Source: CAVPNY01 sp963706905 (GTDB lineage: Bacteria; Chloroflexota; Anaerolineae; Anaerolineales; UBA4823). From it: 64,000 nt of DNA. How positions within the stretch are numbered: position 1 is the stretch's first letter; each line of letters starts with the position of its first letter. The DNA lies in contig CAVPNY010000013.1 of the NCBI GenBank assembly GCA_963706905.1, positions 17,082 through 81,081 on the forward strand, read 5' to 3'. The notes beneath the pieces are model-generated. The model saw nothing but the letters and a program-made list of their open reading frames with translations. It did no database searches and was not told where the DNA came from. Both the position numbers and the translations under genes were made by a program. Positions 1 to 9,591 of this stretch are shown here, piece after piece.

Positions 1-1
1 C

Positions 2-322
2 CCCATGAAAATGCGACCCGAAGCACTCATCTTCGGTTACGGCCAGCTGCTCCAGGGCTGGACGGTGATGGACCGGCTCGGCGAGATCCAGGTGCCGACC
101 CTGGTCCTGGCCGGGCGATACTGCTTTCTATTTCCGCCGGAACATCAGGCCATCCTGGCCGACCGGCTGCCGAACGCACAGCTGGAGCTGGTCGAGTGCG
201 CCGGTCATAACCCGCAGATTGAGCAACCGGAAGAGGTGATCCGCATCCTCCGGCATTTTTTGGCCGATGTGGATCACGGCTATGTCTATCAGAACCAATT
301 AAACACCGCGGCTGCGCGGTAA
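2..322 (+). CDS. alpha/beta hydrolase, C-terminal part (cut by window edge)
   Basis: This is the last ~107 residues of an alpha/beta-hydrolase fold protein; the reading frame is open to the window edge, so the nucleophile elbow lies outside. The segment VPTLVLAGR is the strand before the usual acid residue, and AGHNPQIEQPEEV carries the catalytic-histidine loop typical of proline-iminopeptidase-like hydrolases. Oddly, the acid loop reads GRYCFLFPPEH, with Tyr-Cys where an Asp is expected, so either the acid sits elsewhere or the enzyme is altered. About 18 extra residues follow the fold. Substrate cannot be told from this fragment. Confidence 0.75.
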   Translation, partial: PMKMRPEALIFGYGQLLQGWTVMDRLGEIQVPTLVLAGRYCFLFPPEHQAILADRLPNAQLELVECAGHNPQIEQPEEVIRILRHFLADVDHGYVYQNQLNTAAAR

Positions 323-453
323 GAAGAAAGCCACGAAAACCAATCAGATTAATAGCTGCTCGCACTACGTGGGCCACACAAATAGACGAAAATGAGAATG
401 CTTCGCACAGAACACTCGCAATGACATTTTCGAATAAATAAGGAAGTACAACC

Positions 454-1998
454 ATGCACGTGAAAAAACTCCTCTTCCCAGCATTGCTCGTTGGCGCTCT
501 GCTGGCGCTTATCTATCGGCTATTCAATCGCCCATTTGCGAAGCCCGCTGATGCGAAGCCGGATTCAGCAAAACCAGTTTCCAACAGCGTGTCCTATGAT
601 GCGATCGACGCTTATATCCAAGAGAAAATGCACCGCCTGAACATCCCGGGTGTCTCGTTGGCGATCGTGGAGGGCGACCAGATCGTGCATGTGCGCGGCT
701 TTGGCCAGGCCCGCCCGGGCGGTGAAACACCTACTCCCCAGACGCCCTTTTTCATCGGCTCGCTGACCAAATCCTTCACCGCCCTGGCAATAATGCAACT
801 GGTCGAGGCCGGCAAGATCGAGCTAGATGCCCCGGTGCAGCGCTACCTGCCCTGGTTTCGCGTGGCGGACCCGCAGGGGCGTCAGCACAAATGACCGTGC
901 GCCACCTGCTCAACCAGACCAGCGGCCTGCCAATGCTGCACTCGGAAATTACCCTGGCTGATTTCGATAATCGCCCGGATGCCACCGAGCGCCTGGTGAG
1001 GGCTCTCTCCACGCTCAAACTCACCCGCCCGGTCGGTGCGAAGTTCGAGTACAGCAATACAAATTTTAACGTGCTGGGGCTGATCGTCGAGGCTGCCAGC
1101 GGGGAGTCCTACTCTACCTATGTCCAGCAGCATATCTTCGACCCCCTGGAGATGCGCCACAGTTATACTACCAAGGTCGCCGCGCAGCAGGATAACCTGG
1201 CAATGGGATACCGCTACTGGTTTGGTCACCCCTTGCCTGCCCCTGATCTCTCCATACCGTCTGGCTCACTTCCCTCCGGCCAGCTGATCGCCAGCGCCGA
1301 AGACATGGCGCACTACCTGATCGCCCAACTCAACGGAGGCCGCTACGATGGGGCGCAAATCCTCTCAGAGGCGGGCATCGCCGAGATGCACCACGGGGTT
1401 GCGGAATGGAGGGAAATGGGGATGCTGGTGGGATATTACGGCATGGGCTGGGTTAGCCAGGAGATCGGTGGATCAAGGATCGTACTCACACAGCGGCACC
1501 GTACCCGACTTTGGCGCATTTATGGCGTTAGTGCCGGAACAAAATAAAGGCATCATCCTGCTCTTCAACGCCAACCATGCCATGATGAAGCTGACTCTTG
1601 ACGAAGTGGGGCTAGGTGCGGCGCAGCTCGTCGCCGGAAAGCGCCTTTCGCCATCTGTGTTGGACGCAGCTCCATGGGCGATGCGCCTCATGCTGCTCAT
1701 TCCGATCCTCCAGATCGCCAGCGTGGCTGCCACGCTGGGATGGTTGCGCCGCTGGCAGCGGGACCCGGCCCACCACCCGAGCAGCGGGCGCATGTGGCGG
1801 CAGCATATCCTGCTCCCGCTGATCCCCAACCTGCTGGCTGCCCTCACCCTGATCCCTGTGCTGGGCAAAATGCGCGGCTGGATCAGGCTCTTTATGCCCG
1901 ACTTTTCCTACCTCGCCCCCATTTGTGGCAGTTTTGCGCTGGTGTGGAGCTTTTTACGCACCAGGTTGATCCTCCGGGCGCTACGAAAGGACGTATAA
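454..1998 (+). pseudogene. serine hydrolase, class C beta-lactamase/PBP4* family, with two frame breaks
   Basis: The reconstructed protein is ~514 residues with an N-terminal membrane anchor (residues ~5-23), a penicillin-binding/beta-lactamase domain and C-terminal hydrophobic segments. Catalytic motifs are all present but spread over three frames: SLTK (SxxK) in IGSLTKSF, YSN in FEYSNTNF, and HSG (the KTG equivalent) in the frame after the second break. A base appears missing in the GGGG run at 876-879, after which the frame resumes at TVRHLLNQTSG. An extra base near 1485 shifts back to read SHSGTVPDFGAF. The two shifts compensate. Such proteins are usually peptidases or esterases acting outside the membrane rather than true beta-lactamases. 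Conserved sequence on both sides suggests a sequencing error or very recent inactivation. Confidence 0.8.
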
Positions 1999-2032
1999 GC
2001 GCTACCTTTTAGATCAATGGGAGATTCATCTA

Positions 2033-3396
2033 ATGCCAGAGATCATTACCAGCCAGGATGCCCAATATGCCTTTGATCTCGTTTCGGAGATCTGCACGCA
2101 GGTGGGTCCTGGTTTGCCCGGCAGCTCCCAGGAGCGGGAGCGGGCTGCCATGATCAAAAAAGAACTGGAATCGCACCTGGGCGCCGAGAATGTGGCCGTT
2201 GAGGAATTTACCTTTGCGCCGGGCGCCTCCTTGAATCCGTACCCCGGCCTCTTCCTGCTGCTGGCCGTCCTGCTGAATATCGCAACAGGTCTTTTCCCGG
2301 GAGTCAGCCCCTGGGTGACCAGCATTGCTGCCCTGGCGTTCTCGATTATCTCGCCTTGGCTGTTTGTCAGCGAGTTCATCTTCGGCTTCGAGCTGGTTGA
2401 TCGATTCTTCAAGAAGGCACAGTCAGTCAATGTGATCGGCACGCTGCGCAGACCCGAAACGAAAAACGTGAAGCGGCTGCTCATCCTGAGCGGCCACCAT
2501 GATAGCGCTCCGGAGAATACCTGGTTTGGTCTGTTTGGTGATGTGAACCGGCTGTTCATCCGGAGAGGAAACCGGGATCAGCGCGGGAAAATACCAGGCT
2601 GCTTTTCCTTGGTTACGCATGCTATGTCTTCTCCGCTATCTTCTTCATCGGATTCATCACCATGCTCGTAATGAGCCTCATCCAGCTGGCGGGCCTGATC
2701 ACTGGCAATGCTGACATTGTTCGCCTCGGAACGCTGGGGTGGGGTCTACTGATCTTTCCAATGGCGCCTGCCATGATCTATACATTGTTCGCCATCAGGG
2801 GCACGAAAAACGGGGGCAACGTGCCGGGCGCGGTGGATAATCTCTCGGCCTGTGCGCTGGCGGTAGCCATGTGCCGCTTCCTGGCTAAGAATCCCGCAAC
2901 CATTCCCGAGGACACGGAAATTCGCTTCATCACCTTCGGCAGTGAAGAAGTCGGGCTGCGCGGCTCGCGGCGTTACGTGGAGCGCCACCTGGATGAGCTG
3001 AAAAGAGTGAACGTGCGGGCGCTCAATTGCGAGATGGTCGCCTATCCGGAAATCGCCATCCTTACTTCGGAAGTGAACGGCACTGTGAAGAATTCCCCCA
3101 AGATGGTGAAAAGCGTGGCTGCCGCGGCACAGCGCGCCGGGGTCCCCTACAAGGTGAAGCCCGCCTCCATCGGAACTGCGTGCGACGCGGGCCCCTTCAG
3201 CCGGGCTGGCCTCCAGGCCACGACCCTGCTTCCTTTCCAGGCGCCGCAACAGCTGTTGGCCTTCTATCACCAGAAATGGGATCGACCGGAGGTCATGACC
3301 CTGGAGCCGCTGTTAAATGTGCTGAAGCTCTATCTCGAGTGGGTGCGCAATGATGATGGGGAGCAGGCAGAACAACTATCCGAACAGTTACCCTGA
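2033..3396 (+). pseudogene. M28 family zinc peptidase, one frame break
   Basis: The N-terminal half (2033 to about 2560) and C-terminal half (about 2560 to 3396) are in different frames but together make one ~454-residue M28 aminopeptidase. Metal-site motifs are complete across both: GHHDSAPENTW (His, Asp), GAVDNLSA (bridging Asp), GSEEVGLRGS (catalytic and metal Glu), NCEMV and the late YHQKWD His. Two or three hydrophobic helices interrupt the N-terminal half (NPYPGLFLLLAVLL and following) and another pair lies just after the break, so the enzyme is membrane-bound. The second frame is already coding before its first ATG (it reads RLLFLGYACYVFSAIFF), so 2662 is not a real start. The gene follows the broken serine hydrolase by 35 bp. 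Confidence 0.82.
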
Positions 3397-3426
3397 AATC
3401 AGAACAATCGTGAAGGATGCAATAAC

Positions 3427-4341
3427 ATGAATGAGAAAATCGGACCTTACCATGTCGTCGAGCTCCCACCCGGGCGACGGATATGGGTGAACACGCTGGA
3501 CCTGTCCTGGCCAGCCCATACCATGTACGGCCTGCTGGAAGTGGACGTGACGGTACCGCGGCAGTTGATCGCTGAGCACAAGAGGCACACAGGCGAGACG
3601 CTGTCCTTCGCTGGTTTCTTAACCTACTGCCTGGCGCGTGCGGTGGATGAGGACAAAACGATCCAGGCCTTCCGCAAGGGCGACAAACAGCTCGTCCAAT
3701 TTGACGATGTAAACGTTGGGTTGATGGTCGAGCGGAAGGTGGGTGAGAAGCGCGCCCTGATGGGACATACCATCCAGGCTGCTAACCGCAAGACCTACCG
3801 GGAGATCCACGATGAGATTCGCAGGGTGCAGGAGGAACCGGTTCCGCCTGGAAGAGGGATGCCCTCCTGGTTCCGTTCTGCCATGCTGTGGCCGTGGCCA
3901 TTGTCCAGGCTGGTGATCGCTTTGCTGCGCTTAAACAACCGCCGTGACCCAACCATAGGCGTGTCAATGGGAGGCACAGTCGCCCTTACATCGGTCGGTT
4001 TGTTCGGCGGAGGCCATAATGGCTGGGGGATAAGTCCCACACTCCACCCACTCGGCCTGGTAGTGGGAGGCATTGCCTGGAAACCCGCCGTCGTCGATGG
4101 GCGGATTGAGCCCCGCGAGATGCTCAACCTGACATTATCGTTCGACCATAATATCGTCGATGGGGCTCCGGCAACCCGCTTTGTGCGCCGGCTGGTCGAG
4201 CTGATCGAGAGCGGGTATGGGTTGGAGGGGATGGATGGGCAGCATACTTCGACGTCGCTCCGCTTAGGGCAAAAAGCGCCTCTCCCTTCGGAAACCTCGG
4301 AGCTACGGCTCAGGAAGCCACTCGTAATCAATAATCAATAA
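3427..4341 (+). CDS. stand-alone 2-oxoacid dehydrogenase E2-type acyltransferase domain protein
   Basis: The 304-residue product matches the catalytic (CAT-like) domain of dihydrolipoyl acyltransferases without lipoyl or peripheral-subunit-binding domains. The C-terminal signature LSFDHNIVDGAPATRF contains the HxxxDG active-site motif; earlier segments (LSFAGFLTYCLARAV, DVNVGLMVERKVG) are typical of the chloramphenicol-acetyltransferase-like fold. With no E1 or E3 genes nearby and no swinging arm, a role in a dehydrogenase complex is unlikely; acyl transfer to an unknown acceptor is the best inference. A 21-bp gap containing TAATCAA repeats separates it from the aminotransferase, suggesting co-transcription. 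Confidence 0.85.
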   Translation: MNEKIGPYHVVELPPGRRIWVNTLDLSWPAHTMYGLLEVDVTVPRQLIAEHKRHTGETLSFAGFLTYCLARAVDEDKTIQAFRKGDKQLVQFDDVNVGLMVERKVGEKRALMGHTIQAANRKTYREIHDEIRRVQEEPVPPGRGMPSWFRSAMLWPWPLSRLVIALLRLNNRRDPTIGVSMGGTVALTSVGLFGGGHNGWGISPTLHPLGLVVGGIAWKPAVVDGRIEPREMLNLTLSFDHNIVDGAPATRFVRRLVELIESGYGLEGMDGQHTSTSLRLGQKAPLPSETSELRLRKPLVINNQ

Positions 4342-4348
4342 TCAATAA
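4325..4348 (+). repeat. TAATCAA x3 tandem repeat across a stop codon
   Basis: Three perfect 7-bp copies (TAATCAA at 4325, 4332, 4339) run into TAAAGGAG. They encode the end of the acyltransferase, provide its TAA stop and lead directly into the Shine-Dalgarno of the next gene. Because 7 is not a multiple of 3, gain or loss of a unit would change the last residues and the spacing to the next start. Confidence 0.8.
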
Positions 4349-4361
4349 AGGAGAGCATATC

Positions 4362-5741
4362 ATGGATGAAAAGGAAAGAATCACAAATATTCTCAATGGA
4401 TACCGGGGCGAGATCATGGCCAGGAGTCCTAAGTCATTATCGATCTGGCAAAAAAACCGGGCGGTCATGCCGGCGGGTGTGGGCAGTGTTTTCCGGCTGT
4501 CCGATCCGTTTCCGATGGTGGTGAAGCGGGCAAAGGGCGCCAGGATGTGGGATGTGGATGACAACGAATACCTGGATTGCAACCTTGGCTTCTCGACCTT
4601 GATTCTCGGGAATGCTCCGGACGAGGTCGAAGCGGCGATCAGGGAGGCGTTGCCGTACGGCTCACATTACGGGCAGTGCCACGAGCACGAGTATGCGTTT
4701 GCCAAACTGTTTTGCGACATGGTGCCAGGCGTCGATAAGGTGACCTTCTGCAACTCGGGGAGCGAGGCGACCATGTACGCCCTGCGGCTGGCGCGCGCCA
4801 CGACCGGGCGGACCCTGGTGGCAAAATTCGAGGGCGGCTATCACGGAGCGCATGATCTGCTGGCTGTCAGCTTCGGCCGGCCGCGCCCGGGACCCGATCT
4901 GGGCGGACCGATCGAGGATCCCGCGGCACTGCCCGAGAGCCCCGGGCTGGCCGAAGGCGCCTGGAAGGACACCATCGTCCTGCCTTACAACCATCCGGCT
5001 GCTTTCGACAAGATCCGGCGGCATGCGGACCGGCTGGCGGCGGTGATCATCGAGCCCGTGCAGGGCGCGGCAGGGTCAATCCCGGCAGACAAAGAATTCC
5101 TGGCAGAGCTGCGCAGGATCACACGCGAGATTGGGACCTTTCTTATCTTTGACGAAGTGATCACCGGCTTCCGTCTGGCCCTCGGCGGGGCTCAGGAGTT
5201 CTACGGAGTGATCCCGGATGTGGGCACTTACGGCAAGGTCGCCGGGGGTGGCCTGCCCTTCGGAGCGGTGGGTGGAACCGCCGAGGCCATGCGCTTGATG
5301 GAGTACGATTCTGAACCAGGATTTATCCTCGTGGCGGGCACATTCAATGGCAACCCACTGGTTACCGCGGCCGGGACGGCCGTCCTGCGCCGCCTGAGCA
5401 GTGAAGCGGGCCTGTATGCTCGCTTGAATGCTATGGGTGACCGCTTTCGGACTGAAATCAACCAGTTTGCCCGGGAACGAGACTATCCAGCCATTGCCAC
5501 CGGTGCTGGCTCCATTTTCTCGATGCACGCGACCCGCGGGCCGGTGGACAACCTCCGGGACCTGCGCGCGGGGAACGCGGCCGCCACCACCGGACTGAGG
5601 CTGCTGTACCGCAAGAACGGGCTGCACATTACGCCCAGTCACGGGTTCATCAGCGCGGCGCACACGGACGCGGACATCACCCAACTGATCGAGATTCATA
5701 AAGCCGCGATGGAGGAACTGAGGGCGCAGGGCGTGTGGTAA
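4362..5741 (+). CDS. class III aminotransferase, glutamate-1-semialdehyde 2,1-aminomutase-like
   Basis: The 459-residue protein is a PLP fold-type I class III enzyme. NSGSEATMYALRLAR is the phosphate-binding loop, FDEVITGFR holds the Asp that pairs with the PLP ring nitrogen, and GTYGKVAGGGLPFGAVGG carries the Schiff-base Lys in the HemL-like context. The overall order of motifs resembles HemL, but no other haem genes are nearby and the N-terminus (a ~35-residue extension before MPAGVGS) and divergent regions suggest a non-haem aminomutase or aminotransferase. A strong AAAGGAG lies 8 bases before the ATG. It is the last gene of the plus-strand cluster and converges on a response-regulator gene. 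Confidence 0.85.
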   Translation: MDEKERITNILNGYRGEIMARSPKSLSIWQKNRAVMPAGVGSVFRLSDPFPMVVKRAKGARMWDVDDNEYLDCNLGFSTLILGNAPDEVEAAIREALPYGSHYGQCHEHEYAFAKLFCDMVPGVDKVTFCNSGSEATMYALRLARATTGRTLVAKFEGGYHGAHDLLAVSFGRPRPGPDLGGPIEDPAALPESPGLAEGAWKDTIVLPYNHPAAFDKIRRHADRLAAVIIEPVQGAAGSIPADKEFLAELRRITREIGTFLIFDEVITGFRLALGGAQEFYGVIPDVGTYGKVAGGGLPFGAVGGTAEAMRLMEYDSEPGFILVAGTFNGNPLVTAAGTAVLRRLSSEAGLYARLNAMGDRFRTEINQFARERDYPAIATGAGSIFSMHATRGPVDNLRDLRAGNAAATTGLRLLYRKNGLHITPSHGFISAAHTDADITQLIEIHKAAMEELRAQGVW

Positions 5742-5775
5742 AGCGAGGCAGATTGTCCTACACGGGCACGCTGTT

Positions 5776-6192
5776 CTAGATGTTGATGTACTTGGCTATG
5801 GGCTCGCTTACAAAAACCTCCCCACCATTCACCTTCCAGATTGCTTCCACCAAATCGGAGGCGGCCCGATTCTTCAGCACATACCCGCGTGCGCCCTGTT
5901 TGAATGCAGCTCGTACGATCGAGGGTTCATCATAGATGGATAAAATCACGATCAGTACATCTAATTCAAGGGAGTGAAGCTTTTCCGAAACCTGCAAGCC
6001 GTTTAATTTGGGCATGTCGATGTCAAGGATAAGTATATCGGCTCGAATTGTTTGGGCCAGCGCAACCGCCTTTTCCCCATTCTCCGCAGTAGCAACCACT
6101 TCGATATTCGGCGAATTTCTCAATAGACTTGAGATACTATTCAATATGTTTTGATGATCATCTGCCAGGATGACCTTGATATTTTTATCCAT
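5776..6192 (-). CDS. receiver-only response regulator
   Basis: The 138-residue protein is a CheY-like receiver with all key residues: acidic pair in LADDHQN, phosphoacceptor Asp in ILDIDMP, switch Ser in VILSIYD, and Lys in YVLKNRA. It resembles the NarL/FixJ receiver of the next upstream regulator, but ends at KYINI with no helix-turn-helix. It may be a truncated NarL paralogue or a phosphate sink/protein-interaction output of the same kinase. It sits 138 bp downstream of the full-length regulator on the same strand. Confidence 0.88.
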   Translation of the reverse strand: MDKNIKVILADDHQNILNSISSLLRNSPNIEVVATAENGEKAVALAQTIRADILILDIDMPKLNGLQVSEKLHSLELDVLIVILSIYDEPSIVRAAFKQGARGYVLKNRAASDLVEAIWKVNGGEVFVSEPIAKYINI

Positions 6193-6330
6193 AATCCTAT
6201 ACTAGCTCGAATGTTAATAGCGTTGTATACACACTAATCTCTTCTCTTTAGTTTCCCCTATTTTCTGTCGGTTGAAAATGGGTAAGTACCCTACCAGGGC
6301 AATAATTGGTAATCGAACAATAAAATACCT

Positions 6331-6981
6331 TTATTCCAAAAATATCAACTTGTACTCTATCGCTTTGCGGATCAGGCTGGGCAAATCAGAGACGTTTAAT
6401 TTTGTCATGACATTAGCCCGGTGTTTTTCCACGGTTTTAACACTGATCCCTAGCGTATAGGCGACCGACTGGTTCGTGTGTCCTTCGGATATCAATTGCA
6501 GCACTTCTCGCTCGCGCGGAGTCAGCAGCTCCATAGCATTTTTAGGCGCAGCCTGCTGGTAATTATCCAACAACAGCGGCATAACATCCTCAGAGATGGT
6601 GGGACTGAGGTAAGTTTTACGCTGTACCGCTGAATTTACTGCCAGGACAAGTTCTTCGGTCAGGGCATCTTTTTTCAAATAACCTCTGATCCCCTTTTTT
6701 AGCAGTTGGTGTACGATGGTGGGATCCGAGTGCATGGATAAGATGACAATCTGAGTGTTTAATCCCAGCCCAAGAATTTTTTCAGAAGCCTGCACGCCGT
6801 CCAGGCGCGGCATGGATAAGTCCAGAATAGCGACGTCAGGCTGAAGCTCTTGTACTTTTTCTACGGCCTCATAGCCATCTGAGGCTTCGTATACGACCTC
6901 GATGGCGCCATCCGCTTCCAAAAGGGAACGAATGCCTTTGCGAACCAGATTGTGATCGTCTGCGATTAGCACCCGAATCAT
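6331..6981 (-). CDS. NarL/FixJ-family response regulator
   Basis: The 216-residue protein has a receiver (LIADDHNLVRKG, phosphoacceptor in AILDLSMPRLDG, Lys in GYLKKDA) and a C-terminal LuxR-type helix-turn-helix (LTPREREVLQLISEG through VSDLPSLIRKAIEY). The ATG at 6981 is preferred over an upstream in-frame codon at 7020 because it is preceded by GGAGG and overlaps the kinase stop in an ATGA arrangement. That coupling pairs it with the GAF-domain kinase. Target genes are unknown. Confidence 0.93.
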   Translation of the reverse strand: MIRVLIADDHNLVRKGIRSLLEADGAIEVVYEASDGYEAVEKVQELQPDVAILDLSMPRLDGVQASEKILGLGLNTQIVILSMHSDPTIVHQLLKKGIRGYLKKDALTEELVLAVNSAVQRKTYLSPTISEDVMPLLLDNYQQAAPKNAMELLTPREREVLQLISEGHTNQSVAYTLGISVKTVEKHRANVMTKLNVSDLPSLIRKAIEYKLIFLE

Positions 6982-9082
6982 GTTGGTTCCTCCCGCAGAT
7001 GCAGGGCTACACTGGCACACAGGTGGGTGCCTTTAGCCAGTTCTGATTGCACTTCCAGCTTTCCATCAATAATATTCAAACGTTCCTCCATGCCGGCTAA
7101 TCCCATGCCTTCCTGATTCTCATTTTCAAGAGCCAACGGGTTGTATTTCATACCTTTACCATTATCCTGGACGTGTATTTGAAGCACGCCGGTTTGTAAA
7201 TCCAGCCATACCCGGACCTCGGTCGCCTCGGCGTGCTTGGCAATGTTGGTCAGAGCTTCCTGGACGAAACGATAAAGGGTGATCTCAAACGAACTCGTTA
7301 ATCTGGGTAGCTCGATGCCTTCATAAATAATTTGAATATGGGTCATTGACTCAAACTGTTGGCATAGACCTCCCAGGGCTAGATTCAAGCCCAGTCGGTC
7401 GAGTGCAGGTGGGCGCAAGTTGTGGGCGATGGAACGCAAATTTTCCATGGTCGCGCCGGTTTGATCAGCGGCCTCTTTCAATGCCAGTCGCGCTGCCTGC
7501 ATTTCTGATGGTAAGCTGTTTCCCAGCATTTCCAGGGAAATCTTCAGGGCTGTCAGGGTTTGACCGGCCTCGTCGTGAAGCTCGCGAGCAATGCGTTCGC
7601 GTTCCTCTTCCTGAGCAACGACTACCTTGCGGGTGAGGCGGCGCATTAGCTCACGCTGGTTGTTCGCCACTTGACGACGATACTCGGCAGTTTCAAACAG
7701 CCTGGCGTTTTCAATCGCCAATCCGGCCTGATGAGCGAGTAGCATCAGCAGGTTTTCATCATCCTCAGTAAAATGTCCGACCTTGGATGATTGCAATGTA
7801 ATGGTGCCAATGACCATGCCATCCTGATTCTTAATGGGTGCAACCAGTAACGAATGTGCATGGCTTGTACGTGGAAAGCCGACAACGCGGGCATCTTGAC
7901 TCACGTCTACCACATTGATCAGACTCCCGCTTTCCAGTACTCGCCCGGCGATCCCCTGACCGTAATCCAATGTGTAGTCTTCAGGGGGCACACTAATCCC
8001 GGCAACCGCCTCTAGACGCAGCCGGTTGTCCTGCACATTAAACAAATAAATCGCAGCCCATTCCACTGAAAGGACGATGTTGTTTCCCGCATCCACGACA
8101 TGCTGGAGCACAAACTCTAAGGTCAGGTTGGCGCTGAGGATCTCTTCGAGTAGATTCGAAGTTGTTTCCTTTTCAGCAAGGAGCCGCTCCAGCTGCTGGA
8201 GTTGTAAAGCATTGTTTAAAGCAATAGCAGTCCACGCGGCGACATTTTCCACCAGCATCAGGTCTTCCTGGGTGAACTTGTCTTCCTCTCTATGGAGAGC
8301 CACAAATACACCAAATTTCTGGTTTCGCCAGGTAATCGGGACGGCCAGATATGTGAGAGGCGTAAAGCCCAGGCTGTGTGCGAGCGGCTTATATACTTTG
8401 GCGAGGCACTCCTCACCAAACAGGAGCGTGCTCTTCTGGTTGCGCCACACCTCCCCACCAATCCCTTCGGCAACTGGCATCCCCTGGCCTTTTAAGTCTA
8501 TGCGGAAATGTTCATCCTGAGCTTCAATCGAGAGCTGACCGTTTTTTTCCAACAGGATAAACGCAACCTGGGCATCGACTATTTCGCGTATTCTGGTTAA
8601 GACTTCTTTATAAATGGTCTGGTTATTTCGAATTGAAACAACAACTTGACCGATGTGGTTAAGCATTCTTAACTGATTGGCCAGGTGGGTTAAAATTCTC
8701 AGCGTCTTGAACCTGCTGAGTGATATCTTGAATGATAGCCATCCCGGCGTAAATCTCATTATCATTATTGCGCAGCGGAACCAAATTCACTAAAAAGCAT
8801 TCTTCGCCCGAATTTTGTTGGTAAGAGTGGGCTTTGCCTTTAAAAACTTCTTTAAATAAAAAGAGCTTTCGCTTAGGAAGCTCTCCCACGAGCCGAGTCA
8901 TAAATTCTGCCACAGATAACCCGAAATGGTTTTTATCGGTTGAAACTCTTTTAATGATCTCCCCGCCCTCAATGAGAAATCACGCTCAACTCAGGATCAT
9001 ATAAAACCACCCCGGTATTGGGCAGCGCTTGAATAAGTGTGCGGTGGTGTTTCTCGTTTTCCAAACGGCTTAACTTTCTCAA
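6978..9082 (-). pseudogene. PAS-GAF-GAF sensor histidine kinase (NarX/LiaS-type), frame breaks in the N-terminal part
   Basis: The intact frame (8765 to 6978) encodes two GAF domains (about residues 40-190 and 205-350 of that frame), a HisKA_3 dimerisation helix with the phospho-His in ARELHDEAGQ, and an HATPase with DNGKGM and GMGLAGMEERL. Upstream sequence to about 9082 is also coding: LSRLENEKHHRTLIQALPNTGVVLYD starts a PAS domain, which shifts frame near 8974 to continue as IEGGEIIKRVS, and shifts again near 8700 (DITQQVQDAE to ILTHLANQL). The full protein is thus ~700 residues. The 5' end is uncertain; TTG at 9082 is only a candidate. It is coupled by ATGA to the NarL-type regulator. The soluble architecture suggests sensing of a small molecule or redox signal. 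Confidence 0.8.
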
Positions 9083-9188
9083 ATATTTAAATACGCTTAG
9101 CCATCAGAGGCGATGCTAGAGGAAAATGACGTGACAATTTAACAAAAAGTAGATCAAGAATCAGGTCTTTGCGGAATTTGATTATACA

Positions 9189-9557
9189 ATGATAACTTTT
9201 GTAGTCGGTTTAATATGGATGGAATCAACAGCAGGATTCTTTTCTGGGAGCACTACGGATGCAACTCCTGTCGAAAATGATCCTGCCGATTTTATGCAGG
9301 CAGGTGAGATGTCTATGAAACTCGGGCATTTCGATATGGATTTGGAAAGTATATTTGCCGCTGCCCGGCAATTTCCAAATCTCGCACTAGGGGAATACCC
9401 TATATATCCAGGGAAAACCCCTACTTTTCTTAGCGGACTTTCCCAATTGCAGTTGAGCGAACAAGCCGTTATATTATTCTCTAATAATCAAACTGACCTT
9501 GAAAGGAGTTTGACTAAACGACAGAAAATATGGAAATATTATCCACCATCACGCTAA
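9189..9557 (+). CDS. hypothetical small ORF, doubtful
   Basis: A 122-codon frame opens in the ~500-bp gap between the kinase and the M48 protease. I recognise no family. The first ~20 residues are mildly hydrophobic (MITFVVGLIWMESTAGFF), the rest is polar, and no clear Shine-Dalgarno precedes the ATG. Local base composition is AT-richer than neighbouring genes. It may be a fast-evolving secreted protein or chance. Confidence 0.3.
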   Translation: MITFVVGLIWMESTAGFFSGSTTDATPVENDPADFMQAGEMSMKLGHFDMDLESIFAAARQFPNLALGEYPIYPGKTPTFLSGLSQLQLSEQAVILFSNNQTDLERSLTKRQKIWKYYPPSR

Positions 9558-9591
9558 CAAGAGGTGCCGTCCGCGGCTAAGAGGAGATTTT

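Noticed and set aside
891..894. In-frame TGA in the serine hydrolase read as selenocysteine
   Set aside because: The other frame carries the conserved family sequence right after it, and no SECIS-like hairpin follows; a frame break explains it.
5076..5699. 207-codon minus-strand ORF
   Set aside because: Lies inside the aminotransferase on the opposite strand and shows no protein-like pattern.
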